From Legionellaceae bacterium (GTDB lineage: Bacteria > Pseudomonadota > Gammaproteobacteria > Legionellales > Legionellaceae), in NCBI GenBank assembly GCA_029210265.1, contig JARGNP010000010.1, forward strand, positions 1 to 64,000: a DNA stretch of 64,000 bases, read 5' to 3'. Shown in pieces: positions 36,808 to 45,442 of the stretch (the first letter of the stretch is position 1; the number at the start of each line of letters is the position of its first letter). The translations under genes were made by a program, and so were the position numbers. Under the pieces are notes generated by a model. That model had not been told where the DNA came from. It did not search any database and was given only the letters and a program-made list of their open reading frames with translations.

Positions 36808-36902
36808 TATGACAGAGCGCACTGCAACCTATACAAACTTAGCGTATGGGCCTTGCCAAGCCCATTCGCAGTATTATCGACGGTTTTTTAGCTCACGCCT
36901 GA
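36808..36902 (+). pseudogene. Displaced remnant of the mutY 3' end
   Basis: Two blocks match mutY in the same orientation. 36808-36846 resembles mutY 33311-33350 (TATGACAGA, CTGCAACCTATACAAAC). 36846-36902 resembles 33513-33570 (TGGGCCTTGCCAAGCCCATTCG, AGCTCACGCCTGA), including the stop. About 160 bp of mutY between the blocks are missing. By eye the blocks are roughly 85-90% identical. The remnant ends the 3.2-kb interval with the broken ATPase, ParB-like gene and umuDC. Confidence 0.88.
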
Positions 36903-36908
36903 TACTTT

Positions 36909-37277
36909 TTATAGCGTCACTGGTGCCGCATGAAGGCTCGTGCATTTATAATGATTTAAACCAAGTGTAGCAATATAAGCACTAGGCTCTTCAACCCTAA
37001 ATGAATCACACGAATAAACCATGCCCGGATTATCGGGCGAGTACATCGTGGGTGTGATTTGAGTGCCTGCTATGCTTTCATAATCAGCATCTGAAAGTTG
37101 ATAACTGTCACCCGGTGCAACCGGTCCTATTTTTAAATCTGTTGTAACATCAAAAATAACAGGCTTTTCACTCGAGTTGGCAACAACAAACGTTAGCTTT
37201 CCCGCATATAACGCTCCACACATCATAAAACACATGACTCCCAAAATTAAATTTTTGCGCTGTTCTCGTTTAAACAT
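36909..37277 (-). CDS. Small exported hypothetical protein
   Basis: 122 residues from ATG 37277, which has GGAG eight bases upstream. The N-terminus is a signal peptide (KREQRKNLILGVMCFMMCGALYAG, cleavage near residue 24). The mature part is beta-rich, with two Cys (YSCDSF and HYKCTS) that could form a disulfide. FVVANSSEKPVIFDVTTD suggests an immunoglobulin-like strand pattern, but I do not recognise the family. Last of a run of three exported-protein genes on the minus strand. Confidence 0.68.
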   Translation of the reverse strand: MFKREQRKNLILGVMCFMMCGALYAGKLTFVVANSSEKPVIFDVTTDLKIGPVAPGDSYQLSDADYESIAGTQITPTMYSPDNPGMVYSCDSFRVEEPSAYIATLGLNHYKCTSLHAAPVTL

Positions 37278-37323
37278 ATATTTAACTCCAGTCAAATATC
37301 TAAATTAAAATATTAAAATTTGC

Positions 37324-38172
37324 TTAATGTCTTCTTAATTCCATAACGCCAGGAGAAACACTACCACTAGCACAACTCGTCTCATCTATCAGTACATTGA
37401 TATCAAACGAAGCATCACTCACTGCATCATATGTGCTCGGTATCGACGACGGCGTAATAGAGAAGACAGGAGGAACGCCGCACCAAATTCTTAAAGATGT
37501 TACAGGATACGTAATGGTTCCATCGGCATTAAAGGTAAACTCAAAGTCAGTTTGAGTACCAAATCCTAGCTCAGGGTAGGTCCACAAATCTTCAATTATT
37601 CTTTCGCATTTCGTGTTTCCTGCTTTTATTTCGTAATCACCAGCTCCTATAGGGAACAGTCCAAGAGAAAATGTACCTGGTAACTCAACGTGATAGATAC
37701 CCAGACCGTATTGAGCTGATACACTTGGGCAGAGATCAGGAGACGTTGTAATATCTACAATATCTGCTCGTTCAGGTTGATAGCATTGGTTGAGATTTGG
37801 GATACCATCTGAGTTGGCTTGGCATATTTTAGGGCCATCGTGAATACCGCTGTCGGGAAGAGCACTGCCATCAATGCTAATACTAAATGTACAATTACTT
37901 CCAGGTTGGCCTTTCGGCGTAAGAACACACGGTCCAACTTGACTAAGACCTGGAGTGGACACCAAAACTAAATTCATAGGCCGTCGTGATTGATTAGTGA
38001 CCAAGTAACTAACAAGACCAACAGACCCTTTGGGCACGTCTACTTGTCTAGCCGTAAGCGGTTCATAGGTCCACATTGGACCCACTGCATTTGCCGTAGA
38101 TGCATAACACATCACGGCCAAGAGTGTTAATAGTGCATTTCTCAGACTATATTTTTTTTTACATCGTTCCAT
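37324..38172 (-). CDS. Exported hypothetical protein of Legionella type
   Basis: 282 residues. Signal peptide (YSLRNALLTLLAVMCYASTANA, cleavage near residue 29). The mature protein starts VGPMWTYEPLTARQVDVPKG and YLVTNQSRRPMNLVLVSTPG, an Ig-like bacterial surface pattern I recall from multi-copy secreted proteins in Legionella. Several Cys (GPCVLTPKG, NCTFSISID, NQCYQPE) suggest disulfides in the periplasm or outside. ATG 38172 has AGGAT upstream. It lies between a beta-barrel gene and a second small secreted protein, probably one operon. Confidence 0.7.
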   Translation of the reverse strand: MERCKKKYSLRNALLTLLAVMCYASTANAVGPMWTYEPLTARQVDVPKGSVGLVSYLVTNQSRRPMNLVLVSTPGLSQVGPCVLTPKGQPGSNCTFSISIDGSALPDSGIHDGPKICQANSDGIPNLNQCYQPERADIVDITTSPDLCPSVSAQYGLGIYHVELPGTFSLGLFPIGAGDYEIKAGNTKCERIIEDLWTYPELGFGTQTDFEFTFNADGTITYPVTSLRIWCGVPPVFSITPSSIPSTYDAVSDASFDINVLIDETSCASGSVSPGVMELRRH

Positions 38173-38183
38173 GATGTTTATCC

Positions 38184-38948
38184 TTATGACATATACGTTA
38201 GGTTAGCCAGCACGCCATGGGTATATAAATGATTGGAGGCCAGACCTGAGTTCATCGTTTGTCCTGGCGCGCGATCAAGCTTGCTTTTGCCAAAATCTAA
38301 GAACTCATAGCCAACACCAGCATGGATATGGCAGCTTAATGGGGTTTGAAGCCCTGCACCTACCGTATATGTAAACGCGGTTTCCGTATTGCCTGCAAAA
38401 TTTTCATTGAGTAGCGCTGTAAACGTTAACGGTGTGTTGGTGAAATCACTGGCGCGGTTAAAACCTACGTTGACACTACCACTCACATAAGGAAATATTT
38501 TTTTATTTTTTTCTAGCAACGCTTTTCCCTTGAGACCAATACGGGTATTGCGTACTTGATAGTTATAAGAATAATTATTAAATTGTGGCTCCGCATTATC
38601 CCAAATAACCCCATTCATGTTGGCATTACCTGTGGTCGCTACAACCAAGCCTAATTGACCTGAAACTTGACCTAAAGCCGGGGTATCGAGCGATTTTTGC
38701 GTCCCCAAGAACACCTCAACATTCGGCATGCCTTTACTATTTGTTGTTGGGTGATAGCCTTTCTCAATCGTAGGATTTAAATAAAACGTTTGTGCATCTC
38801 CCCCTGGTTGCGACCAAGCAGCACCTAAACTGACTTGCCCAAGCCACTGCCGGGACGCCATATCAGAAATTTTATCCTGCATCATTCCTGCATATAGCGG
38901 CGTGGATAACAAACAGCCTACTAAAACTTGTTGTAATACTTGCTTCAT
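38184..38948 (-). CDS. Outer-membrane beta-barrel protein
   Basis: 254 residues from ATG 38948, with AAGGA upstream. Signal peptide (KQVLQQVLVGCLLSTPLYA). The mature part shows alternating strands with many aromatic and Gly residues (LGQVSLGAAWSQPGG, SGSVNVGFNRASDF, AFTYTVGAGLQ, HIHAGVGYEFLDFGKS), typical of an eight-stranded OmpA/OmpW-like barrel. It ends in hydrophobic alternation (GVLANLTYMS) rather than the usual terminal Phe/Tyr. First of the three exported genes. Ligand or adhesion role unknown. Confidence 0.8.
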   Translation of the reverse strand: MKQVLQQVLVGCLLSTPLYAGMMQDKISDMASRQWLGQVSLGAAWSQPGGDAQTFYLNPTIEKGYHPTTNSKGMPNVEVFLGTQKSLDTPALGQVSGQLGLVVATTGNANMNGVIWDNAEPQFNNYSYNYQVRNTRIGLKGKALLEKNKKIFPYVSGSVNVGFNRASDFTNTPLTFTALLNENFAGNTETAFTYTVGAGLQTPLSCHIHAGVGYEFLDFGKSKLDRAPGQTMNSGLASNHLYTHGVLANLTYMS

Positions 38949-39045
38949 ATACACGTCCTTTTTGTATATCAATCCAATAATCGTCGACTACAACTACGCA
39001 AACTTTATTATTAACAAATTTTTTAAATACCGTCTACTGTAATAA

Positions 39046-39331
39046 CTACACAAAAGGATTAATGATATCCACGCCAGATTTATCAAAATCAGCAACATTT
39101 CTTGTAACAACTGTCATTCCATGGACTAAAGCTGTTGCTGCGATGATGGCATTTCTATCCGATTTGGGATCGGGGACATGTAGTCTTGCACAGCGTTCTG
39201 CAACAGCCGTGTCGAGAGGCAAAATTCGGTCAGAAAATGCGGGTAATAAAAACAGGACCGTTTACAGAAGCACGTTTTACCTTGCTAACATCTTGATTAA
39301 ATTCTCGGCTGCTAATCGTTGTTATGCTCAT
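39046..39331 (-). pseudogene. Deletion-fused Phd/YefM antitoxin - VapC (FitB-like) toxin remnant
   Basis: On the minus strand an ATG at 39331 opens the first 33 residues of a Phd/YefM antitoxin (MSITTISSREFNQDVSKVKR, then ASVNGPVFITRIF) and meets TGA at 39230-39232. In another frame from about 39245 to a TAG at 39046, the C-terminal 65 or so residues of a PIN-domain VapC toxin follow. Its motifs are RILPLDTAVAERCARLH, SDRNAIIAATALVHGMTVVT with the active-site Asp, and RNVADFDKSGVDIINPFV. The antitoxin C-terminus and the toxin N-terminus (with its first catalytic Asp) are gone, apparently by one internal deletion. No functional product is expected. The plus-strand frame over the same bases is a shadow. 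Confidence 0.88.
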
Positions 39332-39435
39332 ATTTACCTCACACAATAGATTTACGCTTAACACACTTAAATAGTATGGCATGAAGTAGGTATGTCACTA
39401 CATTCTTGTCTGTATTTGTTTGGCTCTATATCTTA

Positions 39436-39825
39436 TTATCGAGGATTTTTTAACGAAAACTCGTCACCCGGTTGACCATAAGGATCCCGAGAACGTCCTT
39501 GCTCAAGTAATTTGACCGCAGCAATCGCATCAGGTTGATTTGCCTTAGCCGCCGCATGAATCCAATTCCACGCTTTTTCTTTGTTTTCGACCACGCCTTG
39601 ACCATAGTAATACATATAGCCCACCGCATACTGCGCATCCGGACAACCTTTTTCAGCTTCTGGAACCAAGCGAATAAACGCTTCACGGTAATTTTGAACT
39701 TTAAAATTATAAATCCCTTGGCGTAAATTCAACGACGTAGCCATACACGCCGTTAAACCTAACAAACCGAAACTAATTAAAACTATTTTCACATAAAAAA
39801 ATCGCATATTTTGCATATTACGCAT
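39436..39825 (-). CDS. Sel1-repeat lipoprotein
   Basis: 129 residues from ATG 39825 (AAAGG upstream). A lipoprotein signal peptide ends in LLGLTAC (lipobox). Then comes a short TPR/Sel1-type helix-repeat region: NYREAFIRLVPEAEKGCPDAQYAVGYMYYYGQGV and KEKAWNWIHAAAKANQPDAI. Probably anchored in the outer membrane and mediating protein contacts. It begins five bases after the gspC stop and is likely co-transcribed with it. Confidence 0.78.
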   Translation of the reverse strand: MRNMQNMRFFYVKIVLISFGLLGLTACMATSLNLRQGIYNFKVQNYREAFIRLVPEAEKGCPDAQYAVGYMYYYGQGVVENKEKAWNWIHAAAKANQPDAIAAVKLLEQGRSRDPYGQPGDEFSLKNPR

Positions 39826-39829
39826 ATGA

Positions 39830-40342
39830 TTACCTTTCGCCCATAGGTTGTGGAGGAGGAGCAAAGTCGAGCTTTTTCTTAGGTAAGCTCAAACTTTCCA
39901 TCTTTCCGCTTCGCATTAATAGTATACCTTCTGGTGTAATGCGTTTAATTTTAGCTCCTCCTGGAATAGTATCTCCAACGCTAAACACTTGATTCGCATG
40001 CCCTGGAACGTCGAGAAGCACCTGAGATGCTTTTTCATCAGAAGAATATAAAATCCCAATAATCGATGCATTCAACTTAGACTGCTCAATGCCGCCACCC
40101 TCGACGCCATCTGGAGTGTACGTCCCAAACAAATCCACATGCACAGCCTTATGCTGCTTCGGTTGCTTAACCGGCTCTGCAATTTTTACATGCGGTGGAT
40201 TGCGTGGTTCAGTGACATGCTCAAGTTGACGTGCGTCATGCACACCTACACCCCACTCAAGCACAAGCAATAATGCGAGGCCACCGGCGAGTATTTTAGG
40301 TGTTTTTGTGTTTAACAACACATCTTTAATTATTACATGCAC
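39830..40342 (-). CDS. gspC: Type II secretion system protein C (GspC/LspC-like)
   Basis: 170 residues. Short cytoplasmic N-terminus, one membrane helix (about 17-33: ILAGGLALLLVLEWGVG), a Pro/Lys-rich linker, then the homology region that contacts secretin GspD: FGTY, LNASIIGILYSSDEKASQVL, FSVGDTIPGGAKIKRITPEG and LLMRSGKMESLSL. There is no C-terminal PDZ or coiled coil, so it is the short form, as in Legionella LspC. It is isolated from other gsp genes, as is common in Legionella. It would serve export of enzymes such as the M4 protease at 56999-58720. Confidence 0.82.
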   Translation of the reverse strand: MHVIIKDVLLNTKTPKILAGGLALLLVLEWGVGVHDARQLEHVTEPRNPPHVKIAEPVKQPKQHKAVHVDLFGTYTPDGVEGGGIEQSKLNASIIGILYSSDEKASQVLLDVPGHANQVFSVGDTIPGGAKIKRITPEGILLMRSGKMESLSLPKKKLDFAPPPQPMGER

Positions 40343-40555
40343 TCAGCACGCCTCATTATTTTAAAATTATTCTAAAATAAACTCTCGTCAGATTATATAA
40401 TATAATTTATGACCATTTTATACAATTCAAGTGAGCTTATTTTATCTTTGCAAAAATCAGATACTAAGCTCTAGTATAAGCTGGTCCAGCTTTTACATCC
40501 ATGCCATAATAAAAATCAGATTATTACATCATACAATCATAGGCACATAAAATTC

Positions 40556-41707
40556 ATGGAAAAAACACATTTTGACACGCGTGCGATTCATGCAGGGCAA
40601 TCACCTGACCCAACCACCGGTGCCGTGATGACGCCTATTTATGCTACATCAACCTATCAGCAAAAAGCACCTGGAGAACACCAAGGCTATGAATATTCTC
40701 GTACAAAAAACCCAACGCGAGAAGCTTATGAAGCCTGTATAGCTAATCTTGAGTCCGGTACACGTGGCTTTGCCTTTGCCTCCGGCATGGCCGCGGTTAA
40801 CACCGTCATAGACCTGCTCGATGCCGGTGACCATGTGCTTGCTATGGATGATCTTTACGGGGGAACCTACCGGCTTTTTGACCAAGTCAAAACACGTACC
40901 AATCAACTCAGTTTTTCGTTTGTTAATATGGAAAATCTTGATGCTCTAGAGGCAGCTATTCAACCCAATACACGTATGATTTGGTTAGAAACACCGTCTA
41001 ATCCCCTCTTAAAAATTATTGATCTTGAAAAAATTAGTGCCATCGCAAAAAAACATAACCTCATTGCTGTCACCGACAATACTTTTGCTACACCATGGAT
41101 TCAGCGGCCACTTGAGTATGGCTTTGATCTTGTGGTGCACTCTGCCACAAAATATCTCAACGGTCATTCGGATGTGGTCAACGGCGTGGTCGTCGTTGGA
41201 GATAATCCTGGGCTCGCTGAAAAAATTGCGTATTTACAAAACTCATGTGGTGCCATTGCCGCCCCTTTTGATAGCTTTTTAATTTTACGTAGCTTAAAAA
41301 CTTTATCATTACGCATGCAACGGCATTGCACTAACGCCACAGCACTAGCTACCTGGCTCGAAGCACATCCTCGCGTTCGTCGCGTGATTTACCCTGGTCT
41401 CGCAAGCCACCCTCAATATCAACTAGCTAAGAACCAAATGCACGCCTTCGGTGGCATGATTTCTGTAATCTTAGATTGCACACGCGAAGAAACCGTCGCG
41501 ATGCTCGCGCGTTGCAAATTATTTACCCTCGCCGAGAGTTTAGGTGGCGTTGAAAGCCTGATTGAACACCCCGCCATCATGACACATGCTTCTATTCCTC
41601 TCGAAAAGCGGCAAGCCCTGGGTATTGAAGACAGTATGATTCGACTTTCTGTCGGTTTAGAACATATTGATGATCTCAAAACCGACCTCACACAAGCATT
41701 AGGATAA
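40556..41707 (+). CDS. Cystathionine gamma-synthase/gamma-lyase family PLP enzyme
   Basis: 383 residues, Cys/Met-metabolism PLP family. The PLP-binding Lys is K199 in SATKYLNGHSD. Tyr/Arg phosphate-binding residues are in YEYSRTKNPTREAYE, with GFAFASGMAA and SLGGVESLIEHPAIMTHAS further on. It could be MetB (methionine synthesis), a cystathionine gamma-lyase (cysteine synthesis, MccB) or both; no cysK/cysM or metA neighbour decides. It ends six bases before dapD. It is divergent from gspC across about 210 bp in which I see nothing distinctive. Confidence 0.9.
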   Translation: MEKTHFDTRAIHAGQSPDPTTGAVMTPIYATSTYQQKAPGEHQGYEYSRTKNPTREAYEACIANLESGTRGFAFASGMAAVNTVIDLLDAGDHVLAMDDLYGGTYRLFDQVKTRTNQLSFSFVNMENLDALEAAIQPNTRMIWLETPSNPLLKIIDLEKISAIAKKHNLIAVTDNTFATPWIQRPLEYGFDLVVHSATKYLNGHSDVVNGVVVVGDNPGLAEKIAYLQNSCGAIAAPFDSFLILRSLKTLSLRMQRHCTNATALATWLEAHPRVRRVIYPGLASHPQYQLAKNQMHAFGGMISVILDCTREETVAMLARCKLFTLAESLGGVESLIEHPAIMTHASIPLEKRQALGIEDSMIRLSVGLEHIDDLKTDLTQALG

Positions 41708-41713
41708 TAAACC

Positions 41714-42535
41714 ATGACTTCTTTAGAACAACGCATTGAACATTATTTTGAAGAACGCGATAAATTCTCACCGACGGATGTCCCATCTGATCTACTTGAT
41801 GCATTACATGATGTATTTGACGGCTTAGATAAAGGCGAGCTGCGTGTCGCTGAAAAAAAATCTAATCAGTGGGTGGTTAATACGTGGCTTAAAAAAGCAA
41901 TTTTGCTTTCGTTTAAATCTTACCCCAATCAAGTCATACAAGCAGGTTTTTCACGGTTTTATGACAAACTTCCGCTTAAATACGCCGATACATCAGCTGA
42001 AGCATTTGCTGAACAAGGTACACGTGTGGTGCCTCATGCGATTGCACGCCGCGGAAGCTTTATTGGGAAAAACGTTATTCTGATGCCATCCTACGTCAAC
42101 ATAGGCGCCTACATTGACGAAGGCACGCTCGTTGATACCTGGGCGACGGTTGGATCATGCGCTCAAATCGGTAAAAACGTGCATATATCCGGTGGAGCTG
42201 GCATCGGTGGTATTTTAGAACCGCTTCAAGCACAACCGACGATTATTGAAGACCATTGCTTTATTGGCGCACGCTCTGAGGTGGTTGAAGGCGTGATTGT
42301 TGAACATCATGCGGTGCTTTCGATGGGTGTATTCATTGGGCAAAGCACAAAAATTTATAACCGTATGACCGGCGAAATCACCTACGGGCGTGTGCCTGCC
42401 GGCGCCGTGGTTGTTCCCGGTAACTTACCCAGCAAAGACGGAAGTCATAGCTTGTATTGCGCGGTCATCGTAAAGCAAGTGGACGAAAAAACACGCGCTA
42501 AAGTCAGCATCAACGAACTTCTACGAGACACTTAA
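41714..42535 (+). CDS. dapD: Tetrahydrodipicolinate N-succinyltransferase
   Basis: 273 residues, the standard length. Succinylates tetrahydrodipicolinate in the succinylase branch of lysine/diaminopimelate synthesis. The N-terminal helical domain is followed by a left-handed beta helix of hexapeptide repeats ([55 protein letters not shown]). It is followed one base later by dapE, its pathway partner two steps on (dapC not seen here). Confidence 0.97.
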   Translation: MTSLEQRIEHYFEERDKFSPTDVPSDLLDALHDVFDGLDKGELRVAEKKSNQWVVNTWLKKAILLSFKSYPNQVIQAGFSRFYDKLPLKYADTSAEAFAEQGTRVVPHAIARRGSFIGKNVILMPSYVNIGAYIDEGTLVDTWATVGSCAQIGKNVHISGGAGIGGILEPLQAQPTIIEDHCFIGARSEVVEGVIVEHHAVLSMGVFIGQSTKIYNRMTGEITYGRVPAGAVVVPGNLPSKDGSHSLYCAVIVKQVDEKTRAKVSINELLRDT

Positions 42536-42536
42536 T

Positions 42537-43685
42537 ATGCACAACATCAAAACCTTGCTCGCTGAGCTTATTGCATTTAAGTCCATCACCCCAGATGACG
42601 CAGGCTGCCAAGATTATTTAGCTAAGCATCTTGAAGCTTTAGGCTTTACGTGCCAACGTTTTGATAAAGCACCGGTTTCCAATTTATTTGCACGTATCAG
42701 TACAAGCACAGAGGCCACAGGCCCTTTGTTTGTGTTTGCCGGTCATACCGATGTTGTGCCCGTTGGCGAACGCTCCAAATGGCATAGCGATCCGTTTGAG
42801 CTACACACCGAAGGTGATATGCTATTTGGTCGTGGAACCGCCGATATGAAAGGCAGTATTGCCGCCATGCTCGTCGCGGCTGAGAGATTTATTAAAAATC
42901 ATCCTAAATTTACCGGCAGCCTCGGCTTTCTTATCACGAGCGGTGAAGAAGGCGATGATTATGACCACGGCACACCGCATGTCATGTCAGAACTCAAAGC
43001 CCAGGGTGTTATTCCAGATTATTGCATTGTCGGTGAACCATCAAGTCACACAAAACTCGGAGATACGCTTAAAATTGGTCGCCGGGGATCACTTACAGGA
43101 CAGGTTTGCTTGCACGGAAAACAAGGACATGTGGCCTACCCTCATTTAGCTGAAAATCCTATTCACACCCTCGCCCCCGCGCTAAACGAGCTTGTGCAAC
43201 ATACCTGGGATACGGGGAATCAATATTTTCCACCCACAACGTTCCAAATCACGCACATCGAAGCCGGCGGTGAGGCCAATAATATTATTCCGGGTGAGCT
43301 TACCCTGCAATTTAATCTCCGCTATTCAACCGAACAAACATCCGAGCAACTTACTCAGCATATCGAAACGATTTTTAAAAAATATAATTTAAATCCAGAT
43401 ATTGCCTGGCGCTTAAGTGGCAAACCGTTTATCACCGAATCCGGTGCTTTACTTACCGCGTGTGTTGATGTGATTACACAACAGACAGGTACTCCCCCCG
43501 ATTGCTCAACCAGCGGCGGTACGTCTGACGCACGCTTTATTGCCCCTTACGGCGTCGAAGTCGTCGAGCTTGGCCCTATCAATGCGAGCATTCATCAAAT
43601 CAACGAAAACGTGACTCTGAGTGAATTAAACGCGCTTGCTGAGATGTATTATCAGATTACGAAGCAATTACTGAAACCATCGTGA
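42537..43685 (+). CDS. dapE: Succinyl-diaminopimelate desuccinylase
   Basis: 382 residues, M20 zinc peptidase family. Releases succinate from N-succinyl-LL-diaminopimelate for peptidoglycan and lysine. Metal and catalytic residues are in FVFAGHTDVVPVG, FGRGTADMKGS, LITSGEEGDD, YCIVGEPSS and the C-terminal ELGPINASIHQINE. Separated from dapD by one base. Together with dapD it is a conserved core pair. Confidence 0.97.
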   Translation: MHNIKTLLAELIAFKSITPDDAGCQDYLAKHLEALGFTCQRFDKAPVSNLFARISTSTEATGPLFVFAGHTDVVPVGERSKWHSDPFELHTEGDMLFGRGTADMKGSIAAMLVAAERFIKNHPKFTGSLGFLITSGEEGDDYDHGTPHVMSELKAQGVIPDYCIVGEPSSHTKLGDTLKIGRRGSLTGQVCLHGKQGHVAYPHLAENPIHTLAPALNELVQHTWDTGNQYFPPTTFQITHIEAGGEANNIIPGELTLQFNLRYSTEQTSEQLTQHIETIFKKYNLNPDIAWRLSGKPFITESGALLTACVDVITQQTGTPPDCSTSGGTSDARFIAPYGVEVVELGPINASIHQINENVTLSELNALAEMYYQITKQLLKPS

Positions 43686-43784
43686 AGCACTATAAAAATA
43701 TGAATATCAAATAACTTGTAGAATCAATAAGTAACACCTACTATCTCATATTAAGCCGATACTTTATCTGTGATAATTTTAAAT

Positions 43785-44834
43785 ATGATCCAATCAAAAA
43801 CCCACAAAAAAATGCTTCTAGCAGAACTTACTTTAAAACTCAAAAATCCCGAGTTAGCCTTCCTCTTGTTTACACGACTAAATAAAGACGCCGCATTACA
43901 AAAAAACCTATATCTTTATTCAAGTGTTTTATTCGGTCTTGGCATGTGCCACGTTTTTTTTGAACGTTATGATGTCGCATATGTGCACTTCATGAAAGCA
44001 AATACGGTATGGCCTAATTCGCACTGGGCTTCATTTTCCTCGGAAAATGCAACCTTCTGTATTGAAAAATTAGGAGGCGAACTACTTGCTTTAGAACAGT
44101 TCCATAAAAACACTAAAGTAAGTAAAAGCACAGATAATCTCCTCAGCCTCGCATATCATGCCTATTACTTGAAACCAGTTCGTGAAAAAGCACTTAAAGC
44201 ATCCTACTTTTATTTGAACCATGCTTTTAAGCTGAATCCTAAGGATACAATTACATTGAGATTCATTGGAAACCTACACCAAGAAATGAATGAACGCGGC
44301 ATTAAAGAATGGAATAAAAATGAGAATATACTTTTCAATATTGCAGATTATTACAGGGAAGAAAAACAGCCTCATAAGGCCCAAAAAATTTACCATAATT
44401 GGTTTAATGCCATAGAAAAACAACGCCTTTCCAAGGGAAAATCGGTTAGCATGTTATGCCTTTTAACTCTCGAGGCAGAATGTTATGAGGAAATGGGGCA
44501 CCCCAGAAAAGCGCTAGAAGTACTTCAAAGACAAGCTAGTTTATTCAGCCATCCGAATGAATCATCTTATAAGTATCTACAAAAAAAACAAGACTTATTA
44601 GACACGGTTATTAAGAAAATAAACGACACCGCATTAGATTTAGTGCATAGTAAAAAACAGCAAGTAAGCCCTGATGTGCGCGCTAATATTAAAGCATCTC
44701 TCACTCATTGGCAATCCAACGCTAACATCCGACCTGGTATTGGTTATTTACGTTTTTTTACACCCGAAGAATCAAAAGCAAATGAATCAACCAAGCAAGA
44801 CTATGCTGTATCACTCAGGGATTTTGCTTCCTAA
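43785..44834 (+). CDS. TPR-like helical repeat protein
   Basis: 349 residues from ATG 43785 (a GTG at 43770 would add five). It is all-helical with several TPR-type pairs: PELAFLLFTRLNKD, LGMCHVFFERYDVAYVHFMK, ASYFYLNHAFKLNPKD, FNIADYYREEKQPHKAQKIY and AECYEEMGHPRKALEVLQRQ. No signal peptide or enzymatic motif is present. It is a protein-interaction scaffold whose partner is unknown. It lies alone between dapE and the convergent DJ-1-like gene. The family is not recognised beyond TPR. Confidence 0.72.
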   Translation: MIQSKTHKKMLLAELTLKLKNPELAFLLFTRLNKDAALQKNLYLYSSVLFGLGMCHVFFERYDVAYVHFMKANTVWPNSHWASFSSENATFCIEKLGGELLALEQFHKNTKVSKSTDNLLSLAYHAYYLKPVREKALKASYFYLNHAFKLNPKDTITLRFIGNLHQEMNERGIKEWNKNENILFNIADYYREEKQPHKAQKIYHNWFNAIEKQRLSKGKSVSMLCLLTLEAECYEEMGHPRKALEVLQRQASLFSHPNESSYKYLQKKQDLLDTVIKKINDTALDLVHSKKQQVSPDVRANIKASLTHWQSNANIRPGIGYLRFFTPEESKANESTKQDYAVSLRDFAS

Positions 44835-44878
44835 TCACAGTCCATCATGACCTCTTGTCTGAGATGAGCATCCCATAC

Positions 44879-45442
44879 CTACTGAGAATAATACTCTGTT
44901 AGCCTCGCAACGTCATCGCGAATAGCTGTACTAAATAATCGCTCAATCACATATAAGCTCATATCCATGCCCGCAGAAACACCTGCGGAGGTAATCACAT
45001 TGCCATCATCCACCCACCGTACGTCTTTAACCCAATCAACAGAGCCACCTTGCTCAGCAACCCAATCAAACGCTAATATATTCGTAGTAGCTCTTCGTCC
45101 ATCAAGTACGCCAGCTTTCGCTAATAAAGCTGCCCCGGTACAAACAGACAGGGTTAATTCTACTTGAGTCGATTGCGATTTAATCCAAGCTATCAGTGAC
45201 TGATTATAAACTTCGCTACGTGTGCCCATGCCACCAGGAATTAATAACACATCCAAATCCGGTGCATGTTTAAAATCAAAATCACTCATCACCTGCTGGC
45301 CTTGTGCTGATTTGATTAACCCTTGATGCTCTGAAATCAACACTGTTTTAATATCACGAGGCAGCTGACCAAACATTTCAAGCGGGCCAAATACATCTAA
45401 AACTTCAAAACCATCAAATAGTAAGACACCCAGTGTTTTCAT
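44879..45442 (-). CDS. DJ-1/PfpI family protein (isonitrile hydratase-like)
   Basis: 187 residues from ATG 45442. The family nucleophile is C101 in TLSVCTGAALLAKAG, the same position as in isonitrile hydratase InhA. The N-terminal VLLFDGFEVLDVFGP and the LLIPGGMGTR loop support membership. Enzymes of this branch hydrate isonitriles or act on glyoxals; the substrate is unproven here. Its first 29 bp overlap the end of the caspase/CHAT-like gene in a different frame, an unusual tight junction. Confidence 0.87.
   Translation of the reverse strand: MKTLGVLLFDGFEVLDVFGPLEMFGQLPRDIKTVLISEHQGLIKSAQGQQVMSDFDFKHAPDLDVLLIPGGMGTRSEVYNQSLIAWIKSQSTQVELTLSVCTGAALLAKAGVLDGRRATTNILAFDWVAEQGGSVDWVKDVRWVDDGNVITSAGVSAGMDMSLYVIERLFSTAIRDDVARLTEYYSQ

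Noticed and set aside
39062-39349. 95-residue plus-strand open frame
   Set aside because: It lies antisense to the Phd/VapC remnant, whose minus-strand translation is clearly family-like; the plus frame is a shadow.
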